64,000 nucleotides of DNA from positions 7,401,001 through 7,465,000 of the forward strand of contig NZ_CP108109.1 of the NCBI RefSeq assembly GCF_036199905.1. The letters are read 5' to 3'. The stretch is from Streptomyces sp. NBC_00223 (GTDB lineage: Bacteria; Actinomycetota; Actinomycetes; Streptomycetales; Streptomycetaceae). The notes below the pieces were generated by a model. That model saw only the letters and a program-made list of their open reading frames with translations. It had not been told where the DNA came from and ran no database searches. The position numbers and the translations under genes are program-made. This document shows positions 8,285 through 16,669 of this stretch, piece by piece; within the stretch, counting starts at the first letter, position 1, and every line of letters starts with the position of its first letter.

Positions 8285-10288
8285 TCAGGCCGAGATGTTC
8301 GACCGGCCGCGGTGGCGGCGCGCGTAGTAGAGGGCGCCGCCGCCGGCCACCAGAGCGGCGCCGGTGATGCCCAGCGGGAGCACCGGGGAGGAGCCGCCGG
8401 TCGCCGCCAGGGCCCCGTCGGGCGACTTGCCACCCGTACCGGAGGAGGCCGTACCGGACGAGGACGAGCCCGAGGCCGTACCGCCCGTGGTGCCCGCGGA
8501 GGCCGTGCCGCCGGACGTCGTACCGCCGGTGGCCGTACCGCCCGACGTGGTGCCGCCCGAGGTGCTCGGCGTGCTCGGGGCCGGCTGTCCGCGGTCGATC
8601 GTGGTGACCGACTCGACCGAGCCGTCCGCCTTCAGCAACACCTGCTTGTCGTTCGGGTGTTGGAAGTCGAAGGCCGAGGTGAGCGAGTTGGCGCGGGCGT
8701 CGAAGGACGCGTCACCGATTCGGCCGGTGTTCCAGTTGTCCTCGATGAAGCGGGTGATCGAGGTCTGCTCGGTACGGGTGTGGTCGACCGCGTTGGCCTT
8801 GCTGTAGGGCGAGATGACCAGCAGCGGCTGCCGGGTGCCGGGGCCGCAGCGGTCCGCGTAGCCGCCGGCCGCCTTCGGGCCCGCCTGGCAGGCCGGGCCG
8901 TCGGTGGCCTTGCCGTTGGAGCCGACCGTGGCGTCCGCGGAGCCGTTGAGCGGCGCGGCGTAGGCGTGGTCGTACCAGCCGTCGGAGTCGTCGTACGCGA
9001 CGACGACCGCGGTGTCCTTCCACTGCGGCGACTTCTGGATCTTGTTGATCTCCGTGATCAGGAAGTCCTGCTCGTCGGTCGGGTCGGAGTAGGCGGCGTG
9101 CCCGTCCTGGTACTCCGGGGCCTTGAGGAAGCTGACCGCGGGCAGGCTGTCCGCGTTCAGGGCCGCGTCGAAGTCGGTCAGGTCGTAGTTGTGGTTCGCC
9201 TGGCCGTCGTGGCCGATCTCCGCGGTGTTCTTCGGCGGCAGATGGTGCGGGTTGGACGTGGACCTGTAGTACTCGAACGGCGAGTGGTGCGGGCTGTAGT
9301 CGACGGCCGCAGCCCCGCCGATGTTGGCGTGCGTGCTGCCCGCGCAGGACGCGTAGTGGCCCTGCTGCCCGTCCCACGGGGTGCTCGGCGTGAAGCCGCC
9401 CTGGAACCAGCCCCAGCTCACATCACGGGAGTTGAGCAGGTCGCCGATGTTGCGGCCCTGCATCACCGCCAGCGCGTTGGTGCTGGTGTGACTGTTGTCC
9501 GAGCAGTCGTCGTACGCCGGGTCGGGGTCGTTTATCACCGTGCCGACACCCTTGGCGTCCGGCGACAGCACCGCGTACGGGTCGGGGGTAGCCGTCTGCG
9601 CCGGGTGCTCGGTGCCCGAGGCCGGGTCGACCGAGATCACCCCGTGCGTCTGCCCCGAGATCAGGTTGAGCGCGCCCGGCGTGGAGGGGCCGTAGGTGGT
9701 GCTGTACGAGTTGTCGTTGAGCGTGAAGTGCTGGGCGTAGTTCCACAGCCCGGTCACCGTGTTGCCGTCGTAGTAGTCCATCACCAGGCCCGGCTCGCCG
9801 AAGAGGCCGCCCGAGCACTTGCTGGTCTCGGTGTTCTGGACGTACAGATCGGCCTTGCCGCCGTTGGCCGCGTACTGCTCGGGGCCGTAGTTGTGGTTCT
9901 GGTCGCAGGTGACGGCCTGGTCCGAGGCGAGGCGCTTGGGCGCGTACTGGTTGGGGTTGGTCGTCAGCAGCCCGGCCGTGCGGAGGTTGTCGACGTCCTT
10001 CGGCGTGCCGGCGGCCGCGGTGAACGGCGTGCCGTCCGTGTTCGCCGCCACCGGGTAGCTGCCGAAGTAGTGGTCGAAGGACACGTTCTCGTCGAAGAGG
10101 ACGACCAGGTGCTTGATCGGGGTCGCGGTGTCGCCGCCGTCCCCGGCGCGGCCGGGGGAGTCGGCGTGGGCGGACGCGGCGCCGCTCAGCAGGGCGAGCG
10201 CCGCCGCTCCGGCGAACGCCCCCCAGCGGGTGGCCCGCCCGCGCGCGCCCGCCCTTCCTCCCCGGCCGGAACCGCTTGTGGTGCTCAT
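8285..10288 (-). CDS. Cell-wall-anchored phosphoesterase (phospholipase C / acid phosphatase family)
   Basis: The 667-residue protein has a Sec-like signal peptide (GAFAGAAALALLSGAASAHA) and then the phosphoesterase family domain (PF04185 type), opening with HLVVLFDENVSFDHYFGSYP. Members are phospholipases C or acid phosphatases that cleave phosphate esters outside the cell. Metal-site residues such as DDSDGWYDH and SPYSKAN are present. After about residue 560 a Ser/Thr/Gly linker leads to a C-terminal sorting signal LAATGG, a hydrophobic segment and RRHRGR. LAxTG is the class E sortase motif of actinobacteria, so the enzyme is probably linked to peptidoglycan. The ATG at 10288 has GGAGG 10 bases upstream. 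A further 29 codons are open upstream but look non-coding. Confidence 0.88.
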   Translation of the reverse strand: MSTTSGSGRGGRAGARGRATRWGAFAGAAALALLSGAASAHADSPGRAGDGGDTATPIKHLVVLFDENVSFDHYFGSYPVAANTDGTPFTAAAGTPKDVDNLRTAGLLTTNPNQYAPKRLASDQAVTCDQNHNYGPEQYAANGGKADLYVQNTETSKCSGGLFGEPGLVMDYYDGNTVTGLWNYAQHFTLNDNSYSTTYGPSTPGALNLISGQTHGVISVDPASGTEHPAQTATPDPYAVLSPDAKGVGTVINDPDPAYDDCSDNSHTSTNALAVMQGRNIGDLLNSRDVSWGWFQGGFTPSTPWDGQQGHYASCAGSTHANIGGAAAVDYSPHHSPFEYYRSTSNPHHLPPKNTAEIGHDGQANHNYDLTDFDAALNADSLPAVSFLKAPEYQDGHAAYSDPTDEQDFLITEINKIQKSPQWKDTAVVVAYDDSDGWYDHAYAAPLNGSADATVGSNGKATDGPACQAGPKAAGGYADRCGPGTRQPLLVISPYSKANAVDHTRTEQTSITRFIEDNWNTGRIGDASFDARANSLTSAFDFQHPNDKQVLLKADGSVESVTTIDRGQPAPSTPSTSGGTTSGGTATGGTTSGGTASAGTTGGTASGSSSSGTASSGTGGKSPDGALAATGGSSPVLPLGITGAALVAGGGALYYARRHRGRSNISA

Positions 10289-10471
10289 GCTTGCTCTGCC
10301 TCCGCTGAGTGACGAGGTGCCCGTGCCGCTGTCGATGCGGGCACGGTGTCGAACGCGATCGTCCTGGCGGGCCACGACAGGCCAACGGCCCGGTGGTGGC
10401 GCCGGGATGAACAGCGAGTCAGGAAAACCAGGCCGAGAATTGACCGGTTCTTTGCGCTTCCGGCGGTGGTT

Positions 10472-11854
10472 TCAGGCCAGCAGACCGCTGCCCAGCCAGT
10501 CCGCGCGGTCCCTGACCCCCGGAAGCGCGAAGAAGTAGCCGCCGCCGAACGGGGAGACGTAGTCGACCAGCGGCTCTCCCGCCAGCCGCTTCTGCACGGC
10601 CGCGAACTGCCGCTCGATGTCCTGCTGGTAGCAGACGAAGATCAGCCCCATGTCGAGGTTGCCGTCGCTGTCCATGCCGCGGTCGTAGTTGTGGCCGCGG
10701 CGCAGGAGGCGGGAGTCGTCGGTGGCCGCCGTCCGCGGGTTGGCCATCCGTATGTGGCTGTCCAGCGGGATGACGTCGCCCATCGGGTCCTGCGCGAATC
10801 TCGGCGTGTCGAACTCGTGCGTGCCGTCCAGCGGCGCCCCCGTGTCCCGGCTGCGGCCGAACATCCGCTCCTGCTCGGTGATCGACACCCGGTCCCAGAA
10901 CTCCACCAGCATCCGGATCAGCCGCACCACCTGGTACGAGCCGCCGGCCGTCCACGACGGCTCACCGCCGCCGTTCACCCACAGCAGCCGGTCCGCGGTC
11001 GCCGGGTCGTCGACGTCCGGGTTGGCCGTACCGTCCTTGAAGCCCAGGTGGTTGCGGGGGGTGCCGCTCGGCCGCGGCGGGCTGGTGAAGCCGTCCATCC
11101 GCCAGCGCACCTGCATCCCGCCGCGGGTGTGCCGGGCGATGTCGCGCAGCGCGTGCAGCACGGTGTCGGCGTGCGGGGCGCTCAGCTGGAGGCTGAGATC
11201 ACCGTGGCACCAGGCCGGATCGAGGTCGTCGTCCGCGAAGGCGGGCATCGTGGCCAGCCGCAGCGGCTTGCGGTCCCGCAGCCCGAAGCGGTCGTCGAAG
11301 AGGGCGGCGCCGACCCCGGCCGTGACGGTCAGCCCGTCGCCGGGCACGCGCGGGCCGAGGGTGCCGCTGTCCGACGGGGAGTCGGTGATGCCCAGCGGCG
11401 CCGGGGTGCCGCCGCCGGTCAGGAAGCGGGCCCGCTCGGTCACCGTGCGCAGCAGCTCGGTGAGTTCCCGGCGGTCGGTGGCGGTGACGTCGAAGGCGAG
11501 GAAGGCGGTGGACCGCTGGACGGGGTGGGTGATGCCGGGCTGGTGGGGGCCGTGGAAGTCGGGGCGGGTGGGGGTTTCCGGGGCGGGCGCGGCGTTGGCG
11601 GGGGCCGCGTCGGCGGGGGTGGCGGTGGCCGGGGTGGCGGTTGCGCTCGTCACGGTGAGGGCGGCGGCGCCACCGGCCACCGCGCCGACGGCGCCGGCTG
11701 CGCTGACGGCGCCGACCGTTCCGACTGTTCCGACGCCGAGTGCCGCGCCGCGGAGGAAGCCGCGTCGGCGCAGGTCGCCGCCCGTACCCGTGCCCACGCC
11801 CGTGCCCGTCGATCGCGTGTCGTCCGCGCCTGTCGGCCGGTGGGTGCCGGTCAT
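10472..11854 (-). CDS. efeB: Dyp-type haem peroxidase EfeB, Tat-exported
   Basis: The 460-residue protein has a twin-arginine signal (DLRRRGFLRGAALGVG) and a Dyp-type peroxidase domain. GFKDGTANP is the GxxDG motif carrying the distal Asp, and a proximal haem region lies near DSHIRMANPR. In the EfeUOB ferrous iron system the periplasmic EfeB peroxidase oxidises Fe2+ or extracts iron from haem. Here the ATG at 11854 overlaps the efeO stop (ATGA), which shows translational coupling. No efeU permease lies next to it. The next gene downstream is an unrelated phosphoesterase. The Thr/Ala/Pro-rich segment after the signal peptide is a low-complexity spacer. Confidence 0.92.
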   Translation of the reverse strand: MTGTHRPTGADDTRSTGTGVGTGTGGDLRRRGFLRGAALGVGTVGTVGAVSAAGAVGAVAGGAAALTVTSATATPATATPADAAPANAAPAPETPTRPDFHGPHQPGITHPVQRSTAFLAFDVTATDRRELTELLRTVTERARFLTGGGTPAPLGITDSPSDSGTLGPRVPGDGLTVTAGVGAALFDDRFGLRDRKPLRLATMPAFADDDLDPAWCHGDLSLQLSAPHADTVLHALRDIARHTRGGMQVRWRMDGFTSPPRPSGTPRNHLGFKDGTANPDVDDPATADRLLWVNGGGEPSWTAGGSYQVVRLIRMLVEFWDRVSITEQERMFGRSRDTGAPLDGTHEFDTPRFAQDPMGDVIPLDSHIRMANPRTAATDDSRLLRRGHNYDRGMDSDGNLDMGLIFVCYQQDIERQFAAVQKRLAGEPLVDYVSPFGGGYFFALPGVRDRADWLGSGLLA

Positions 11855-13281
11855 GCCGTCCTCCGTACGTCGAAGATCGCCGCCACCGGGGAGAGCTGTT
11901 CGAGAAGATCGCCGAAGTCGGCGTTGATCGCCTCGCGCTGACGGAGTGTCAACTTCTCCAGCGGGGTCCAGTCGGCGCCGTGGTGGGCGGCCTCCAGCGC
12001 GGCCCGGGCACGGTCCATCGCGGCGTTCAGCCCGGGCAGCGCGGGGTCGCGCGGGGCGAGCAGCGCGTGCAGCCGGTCCAGCAGCTGCTGGGCGCCGTCG
12101 AGGTTGGCGCGGGCGGTGGCCAGATTCGTACCGCTGCCGTAGTCCGTGCGGCCGGTCAGCTCGAACTGCTCGGCGTTCTCGACGATCTCGTGCGCCCGCA
12201 GGCCCAGCGCGGCCGGGTCCATCCGCTGGTCGGCCCAGTCGGTACGCAGCGCGGCCACGGCCCGGTCGAGCCGGGCGGCCGGGGCGCGCAGCGAGGCAGC
12301 CGGGGCGCCGTGCCACAGCCCGTACTCGATCCGGTGGAAGCCGGTGAAGTCGGGGTCCGCGAGGGCGCCCGGGGTACGGGCCGCGGTGCCGTTGATCTCG
12401 CCGTCCGCGTCGCCGAAGGTGTCGTAGGCCGCGCCCATCCGTTCGTAGACCAGGTGCGCGGTGAGCCAGTCGCGGCGGGCGGCGGGGAGGTCGCCGCGGT
12501 CGATGTCCGCCTTCAACACGGCTGTGCCGTGGGCGAGTTCGGCCATCCGTGCGGCGATCCACCGCTGGTAGGCCAGGGTCGGCGGGATCAGGTCGTGCTG
12601 GGTGACCGGGAGCGTCGCCGGGCCCTGCGGCCGGCTGCCGGGGACGACCACGGTCGGGCCGGTCACGGCGTCGGTGTCCTCCTGGAGGCACTTGAAGGCG
12701 TACGAGCCGCTGCCCAGGTTGACGGTCATCGGCCGGGTGACGCCGGGCGCCAGGCCCTCCACCTCGCCGTAGATCATTCCGGTACGGGGGTCGGTCAGAT
12801 AGACCTCGGTGGCGGTGGCGGCGGAGTTGCGCAGGTCGAAGACCTGTAGGCCGGCCTTCGGGCCGGTCCAGCCGCGGCCGCAGGTGCTGGGGGAGGTGTC
12901 GACGGCGGTGTGCGGGAGGCCGTCGGCGGCGGGCCGGGCCGGGTGCTCGGCGTCCGTGCCGTGCTTGGCGTCCGAGCGCGCGGCTCCGGCCGGGGTGTGG
13001 TCGTCGCCCGCGGTGAGTACGGCGCCGGTGAGCGCGGCGGCGACGGCGATTCCGGCGGCGGCCACCTGCCAGGTGCGGCGGCGGGGGCGGGGCGTGGGGG
13101 CTTTGTTTACGGAGCCGGGCGCCGCGGTGGCGGGTGCGGGCGGCAGGGGTTCGGCCTCGGGGTCAGGTGCGGCGTCGTCCGGCGCCGCGGCCGGGGGTTC
13201 GGGCGGGGGTTCGGGCGGGGGTACGGATTCGGCTCCCGGTTCGGGCACGGGACCGGGTGCGGATACGGGTTCTGCGGACAC
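11851..13281 (-). CDS. efeO: EfeO iron-uptake lipoprotein-like protein (cupredoxin + M75 imelysin domain)
   Basis: The 476-residue protein has a long proline-rich cytoplasmic N-terminus and a membrane segment near residues 70-90 (WQVAAAGIAVAAALTGAVL). Outside the membrane are an EfeO-type cupredoxin region and an imelysin/M75 domain. The HLVYERMG motif supplies the HxxE metal site, and FHRIEYGLW is the second conserved histidine/glutamate motif. EfeO binds extracytoplasmic iron and passes it to the EfeU permease. The start is a GTG at 13281 with GGAGG just upstream. The gene is co-transcribed and overlaps efeB. The cytoplasmic Pro/Glu-rich extension of about 65 residues is longer than in enterobacterial EfeO. 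Confidence 0.92.
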   Translation of the reverse strand: MSAEPVSAPGPVPEPGAESVPPPEPPPEPPAAAPDDAAPDPEAEPLPPAPATAAPGSVNKAPTPRPRRRTWQVAAAGIAVAAALTGAVLTAGDDHTPAGAARSDAKHGTDAEHPARPAADGLPHTAVDTSPSTCGRGWTGPKAGLQVFDLRNSAATATEVYLTDPRTGMIYGEVEGLAPGVTRPMTVNLGSGSYAFKCLQEDTDAVTGPTVVVPGSRPQGPATLPVTQHDLIPPTLAYQRWIAARMAELAHGTAVLKADIDRGDLPAARRDWLTAHLVYERMGAAYDTFGDADGEINGTAARTPGALADPDFTGFHRIEYGLWHGAPAASLRAPAARLDRAVAALRTDWADQRMDPAALGLRAHEIVENAEQFELTGRTDYGSGTNLATARANLDGAQQLLDRLHALLAPRDPALPGLNAAMDRARAALEAAHHGADWTPLEKLTLRQREAINADFGDLLEQLSPVAAIFDVRRTA

Positions 13282-13414
13282 CGGGCCTCCGGGTCTCGGT
13301 ACGGTGGAACGTCGGCGCCGCTCATGCTAAGCACCCCACCGCACCCCCACCCACCTGCGAAAAGGCCGGGGATTCACTGTTCGCCCGCAGTTCACCCGCC
13401 CGACATCGCGGGGA

Positions 13415-13444
13415 CGCCCCCGACCGGATTCCCGGCCGGGGGCG
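13415..13444 (-). terminator. Terminator hairpin of the SH3 protein gene
   Basis: A 13-bp stem with one mismatch (13415-13427 with 13432-13444) and a 4-base loop starts 13 bases past the stop codon at 13457. Confidence 0.65.
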
Positions 13445-13456
13445 AACCGTGTGGTG

Positions 13457-13888
13457 TCAGTTGCACCACGGCACGAACGAGAGGTTCTGCACGTAACGGG
13501 CCGCCACGTAGCCCGGGCGGCCGTCGCCGAGCTTGTACCAGAGGTTGTTGCCGTCGACGTTCTCGCTGGTGACCTTGCAGTGCAGGTAGACCACTGCGCC
13601 GGGCGGGAGGGAGCCGAGGATGGTGGAGTTCGTCCGGGGGAACTCACGGATGTACAGCGAGACCTTCGAGACCACCTTGCCCTGCGGCTCGGTGGCGGCC
13701 AGGTCCGGCTGGATCGCCGGTCCGGGGTCGGTGGCCGTGTCGGGGTTGGTCGCCGCGGCCGGGGCCGGGACGGGTGCCGGGCCCGACACCGCCGCCGTCG
13801 CGGGGGTCGCGACGAGCAGACCCGAGCCGGCGATCATCAGACCGGCGAGGGTGGCGGTGATGCGGTGCCTGGCGAGCGCTGAGTTCAT
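13457..13888 (-). CDS. Secreted bacterial SH3-domain protein
   Basis: This 143-residue protein has a clear signal peptide (TLAGLMIAGSGLLVATPATAA), a Pro/Ala-rich stretch, and one SH3b-type domain (KVSLYIREFPRTNSTILGSL...GRPGYVAARYVQ). SH3b domains usually bind cell-wall peptides. A cysteine pair is present near residues 104 and 142. The ATG at 13888 has GAAGG six bases upstream. The gene stands alone, with a hairpin after its stop. Its upstream region leads into the 37-38 bp repeat array about 360 bases away. No enzymatic domain is present, so it may be a matrix or signalling protein. Confidence 0.8.
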   Translation of the reverse strand: MNSALARHRITATLAGLMIAGSGLLVATPATAAVSGPAPVPAPAAATNPDTATDPGPAIQPDLAATEPQGKVVSKVSLYIREFPRTNSTILGSLPPGAVVYLHCKVTSENVDGNNLWYKLGDGRPGYVAARYVQNLSFVPWCN

Positions 13889-14249
13889 TGCGGCCTTCTT
13901 TCCGGAAAGTGGTGCCTGTCCCCTCTTTCATGGCACGTTCCGGGCTCGAACCGGCTGACAGAAACGGCTTGTTCACCCGGACGGATCGCGAATCACCCTG
14001 CCGGGTGCGGTCTGTCATGGTGTGGACGGGTGCTGGGGGATTTGGCGCGGGCGCGGCCGGGGCGGTGGCGGGGGTGCTGAGGCTGTCCTGATTGGGCGTC
14101 AGGTGCGGCGACGGCCGGGGTGGGGCGGGGGCGGCGTTTGACTGACCGTCACCGCTGGCGTGCGGCGGGCCGCGTGGGGAGGTCCGGGCGAGGCGGGGGC
14201 GCGCGGCCGAGGGATCGCCGGGTCGACCCGGGCGGTCGCGTTTTGGGCC
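13889..14249. other. Intergenic region upstream of the SH3 gene
   Basis: This region has no credible gene. It carries the promoter region of the minus-strand SH3 gene and ends where the phased repeat array begins. Confidence 0.5.
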
Positions 14250-14566
14250 GTGAGGGGGTCTCACGCCGCCCGGACGCCCTCGCGAACGCGAGACCCTCTC
14301 ACGCAAGGGGCAGGTCATGCGAGTGCGAGAGGGTCTCACCGGCCGGGAAGGTCATGCGAGTGCGAGAGGGTCTCACCGGTCGGATCGGACCCCGCGTTGG
14401 TGAGGAGGTCTCGCTCATCGGGCCGGGTCTCGCGGTAGTTAGAAGGTCTCACTGACTGGGCGGGCCTCGCGTTGGTGAGGGGGTCTCACTGGTCGGGGTG
14501 GGTCTCGCGGCAGTGAGGGGGTCTCACTCGTAGAGTGGGGCTCGCAAACGTGAGAGGGTCTAACGT
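14250..14566 (+). repeat. Phased array of degenerate 37-38 bp repeats with dyad cores
   Basis: The core GTGAGRGGGTCTCAC (arms GTGAG/CTCAC) recurs with its GGTCTCAC part at 14258, 14332, 14369, 14407 (as GGTCTCGC), 14445, 14482, 14520 and 14557 (as GGTCTAAC). Steps are 74 (two units), 37, 38, 38, 37, 38 and 37. In the slot at about 14295 the core is inverted (GAGACCCTCTCAC, 14290-14302). Between cores a second element, GGTCTCGCG-like, recurs. The period is not a multiple of three, so the array is not a coding repeat, and it is far shorter than a CRISPR repeat-spacer unit. Phased binding sites for a dimeric protein are the simplest reading. Confidence 0.8.
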
Positions 14567-14858
14567 TCGTGACGGGCCCGCGCCGCCCCTCTGCCCCCAG
14601 GTTGGCGCCACCCCGCCCACGTCGAACTCGCCCGGCGGGCCGAGGCTCCCGCCTGAGCGTCCCCCCGGCCCCGAACGTCGGCGCGCCCGCGCCGCCGCCC
14701 GGGGAGGACGCCGGCGTACGTACCCGGTGTCGGCGCGCACCCGCTCGCCGCGTCGGCCGGCGCCTCGCGCGGGCGGGCATCGGGCCGATGCCGTAAGGGA
14801 GTTGGCCGCGCGCGCGGACCACGCTTTACCCGAACGGGCGACGTCATGGGCGGGATTT
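14567..14858. other. GC-rich non-coding spacer
   Basis: No gene is supported here. The open frames are arginine/proline-rich and appear to be a by-product of the base composition. Confidence 0.5.
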
Positions 14859-14920
14859 GCGCAAATTGCGCCGCGTTTCCTCGCGGCCGATAAGCTGGCG
14901 GACGAAGACGACGTGGGAGG
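14859..14920 (+). promoter_or_regulatory. Putative promoter and RBS of the DUF397 gene
   Basis: GCGCAA-A-TTGCGC (14859-14871) is an odd palindrome. Its right half, TTGCGC (14866-14871), stands 17 bases before GATAAG (14889-14894), giving a plausible -35/-10 pair overlapped by an operator-like dyad. GGGAGGAGAG follows, ending about 6 bases before the GTG at 14930. Confidence 0.45.
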
Positions 14921-14929
14921 AGAGCGGAC

Positions 14930-15169
14930 GTGGCCGAAAGCACCACCGGACAGCCGTTGGCCAACGGGAAGAAGCCGCAGGTCGATCTGACGGGTGCGGA
15001 GTGGCTGTCCAGCAGCCAGGGCACCGGCGACGTACAGATCGCCTTCGTCGAGGGCTATATCGCCATGCGGGACGGGCGGAGCCCGGACGGGCCCGCGCTG
15101 ATCTTCACCCCCGCCGAGTGGCGTGCCTTCGTTCTCGGCGCGCGGGACGGCGAGTTCGACCTCACCTGA
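14930..15169 (+). CDS. DUF397 domain protein
   Basis: The 79-residue protein matches the actinobacterial DUF397 family: ADLTGAxW-type start seen as VDLTGAEWLSS, then VQIAFVEGYIAMRD, and the end TPAEWRAFVLGARDGEFD. Members usually lie next to an XRE-type (Scr1/WhiJ-like) helix-turn-helix regulator and are thought to act with it in developmental control. Here no such partner is adjacent, so it is an orphan. The GTG at 14930 follows a GGGAGGAGAG ribosome binding site. A long hairpin terminates it against the convergent isomerase-fold gene. Confidence 0.88.
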   Translation: MAESTTGQPLANGKKPQVDLTGAEWLSSSQGTGDVQIAFVEGYIAMRDGRSPDGPALIFTPAEWRAFVLGARDGEFDLT

Positions 15170-15202
15170 GGCCCCGATCTCTCCAGCACCCCAGTACGGA
15201 CA

Positions 15203-15244
15203 CGGCCGCCGCCGGCCCCGGAATTCCCGGGCCGGCGGCGGCCG
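15203..15244. terminator. Bidirectional terminator hairpin
   Basis: A perfect 16-bp stem (15203-15218 with 15229-15244), whose loop is itself partly self-complementary, separates the DUF397 gene from the convergent isomerase-fold gene. Confidence 0.8.
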
Positions 15245-15296
15245 TTCGTCGGGTGCGTCGTCCGGACGGTCGGCAATCGGCCGTCCGGGCCCGCCG

Positions 15297-16004
15297 TCAG
15301 GGCCAGTTGCCCAGCCTCGGAAGCGGTCCGCCGGTCAGCGCCGTGGTGGGGTGCCGCCCGGCCAACCAGGCCGCCAGATCGGTCAGTCGGCCCTCGACGG
15401 CGATCGGCGCGCCAGGGCCCGCGCCGCGCGTCCACGTCCACGGACCGTCCGTCGCGGTGAGCGTCAGGTGGACTCCGTCCGGCACGCGCGGCGCCAGATA
15501 GTCCACCACGTACGTACAGAACTCCTGCGACCAGTCGTCGGTGCCGGGGCCCAGCCGGGCGTCCGCCGTGTGGATCTCCAACTCCCGCCACCAGGCCAGG
15601 CCCGCGTCCAGCAGGGTGCTGTCGCGGTAGCGCACCGGGCGCGTCCAGTCGTCGGGCCCGACTGCCGACCAGGACGCCTCGACCTCGTCCAGGGCGTTGT
15701 CGAGCGCCACGGTCAGCACCTGGGCGGAACGCCCGCGGCCCGCCTCGATCGCCGCGTCACGTGCCGGACGGCCGCCGTCGTACACGTCGATCAGCCTGCC
15801 CCGCAGGGCGTAACGCGCCTGCCGGGCCAGGGCCAGGCCGACGCCCTCGATGTGGGTGAGGACATGGCCGCGGGTCCAGCCGGGCAGAGCGCTCGGCTCG
15901 CGGACCGCGTCCTCGGTGAGCCCGGTCAGCAGGCCGCGCAGCCGGGTCTGTCCGGTGGCCAGCCGCGCCTGGAGGTCGGCGGGGGCGAAGACGGGTCGGG
16001 TCAC
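15297..16004 (-). CDS. Mycothiol-dependent maleylpyruvate isomerase family protein (DinB-like fold)
   Basis: The protein has about 235 residues. The N-terminal four-helix DinB/MDMPI domain shows PGWTRGHVLTHIEGVGLALARQ and a second metal-ligand helix WWRELEIHTADARLG. The C-terminal part (VHLTLTATDGPWTWTRG) is the small sterol-carrier-like domain seen in this family. Members use mycothiol in isomerase or transferase reactions, and the actual substrate is unknown. I choose the GTG at 16004 because it overlaps the stop of the upstream PdxH-like gene as GTGA, implying coupled translation. The frame is open 8 codons further. Confidence 0.83.
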   Translation of the reverse strand: MTRPVFAPADLQARLATGQTRLRGLLTGLTEDAVREPSALPGWTRGHVLTHIEGVGLALARQARYALRGRLIDVYDGGRPARDAAIEAGRGRSAQVLTVALDNALDEVEASWSAVGPDDWTRPVRYRDSTLLDAGLAWWRELEIHTADARLGPGTDDWSQEFCTYVVDYLAPRVPDGVHLTLTATDGPWTWTRGAGPGAPIAVEGRLTDLAAWLAGRHPTTALTGGPLPRLGNWP

Positions 16005-16654
16005 GGCCACAGCAGCCCCCGGTCCCAACCGCCGTCCGTACGGCGGTACTCGACGCGGGTGTGGCGGCGTTCGGCGTCGCCCTGCCAGAACTCGACGGTG
16101 TGGGCGCGCAGGGAGTACAGGGTCCAGCCGGGGGCGACCAGGCCGGGGTCGTCGGCGATACGGGCCTCGGCGGCGCGCACGGCCTCGTCGCGGGTGGCGG
16201 TGTTCGGCAGCGGGGTGCTCTGCCGGCCCAGCAGGGTTTCGGCGCGGGCGCCGGGGGAGCGGGCCAGGAAGTCCTCGGCGGACTCCTCCGCGGTGGCGGG
16301 CTCGGCGCTGCCCAGGACCCGTACCTGCCGGGCGAGTCGGGGCCAGTGGAAGGTGAGGGCGGCGGCCGGGCGGGCGGCGAGTTCACGGCCCTTGCGGCTG
16401 TGCGCGTCCGAGGCGAACTGCCAGCCCTGGGCGGAGACGTTCTTGAGGATGAGTACGCGGGCGGTCGGGTCACCGTCCGGGCCGGCGGTGGAGAGCGTCA
16501 TGGCGTGCGGTTCGGTGACGCCGTCGCGTACGGCGGCGAGCAGCCAGTCGACGAAGAGTTCGTGCGGATCGGCCGGCAGACGCGAGGTGTCGAAGACCGG
16601 TAGATCGCCCGAGAACACCTTGAGTCCGCGCAGCAGTTCACGCAGGTCGGACAC
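16001..16654 (-). CDS. PdxH-like pyridoxamine 5'-phosphate oxidase family flavoprotein
   Basis: The 217-residue FMN-binding split-barrel protein carries the PNPOx signature: TARVLILKNVSAQGWQF and SRKGRELAARP for FMN, and a C-terminal dimerisation region with RRHTRVEYRR...WDRGLLWP typical of PdxH/PhzG. It could oxidise pyridoxine or pyridoxamine phosphate to PLP, or be a related flavin oxidase. The GTG at 16654 has GAGGGGG 5 bases upstream, and the long open frame further upstream is the antisense of the regulator gene. It is divergent from the CGNR regulator across a 9+9 bp inverted repeat, which suggests repression by that regulator, and it is coupled to the isomerase-fold gene. Confidence 0.83.
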   Translation of the reverse strand: MSDLRELLRGLKVFSGDLPVFDTSRLPADPHELFVDWLLAAVRDGVTEPHAMTLSTAGPDGDPTARVLILKNVSAQGWQFASDAHSRKGRELAARPAAALTFHWPRLARQVRVLGSAEPATAEESAEDFLARSPGARAETLLGRQSTPLPNTATRDEAVRAAEARIADDPGLVAPGWTLYSLRAHTVEFWQGDAERRHTRVEYRRTDGGWDRGLLWP

Positions 16655-16669
16655 GTATACCCCCTCGGT

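Noticed and set aside
14250..14566. CRISPR array
   Set aside because: The full unit is only 37-38 bases, with no constant repeat plus unique spacer, and there are no cas genes nearby.
14439..14822. Minus-strand open frame across the repeat array
   Set aside because: The repeat period is not a multiple of three and there is no start signal; the residues are simply translated repeats.
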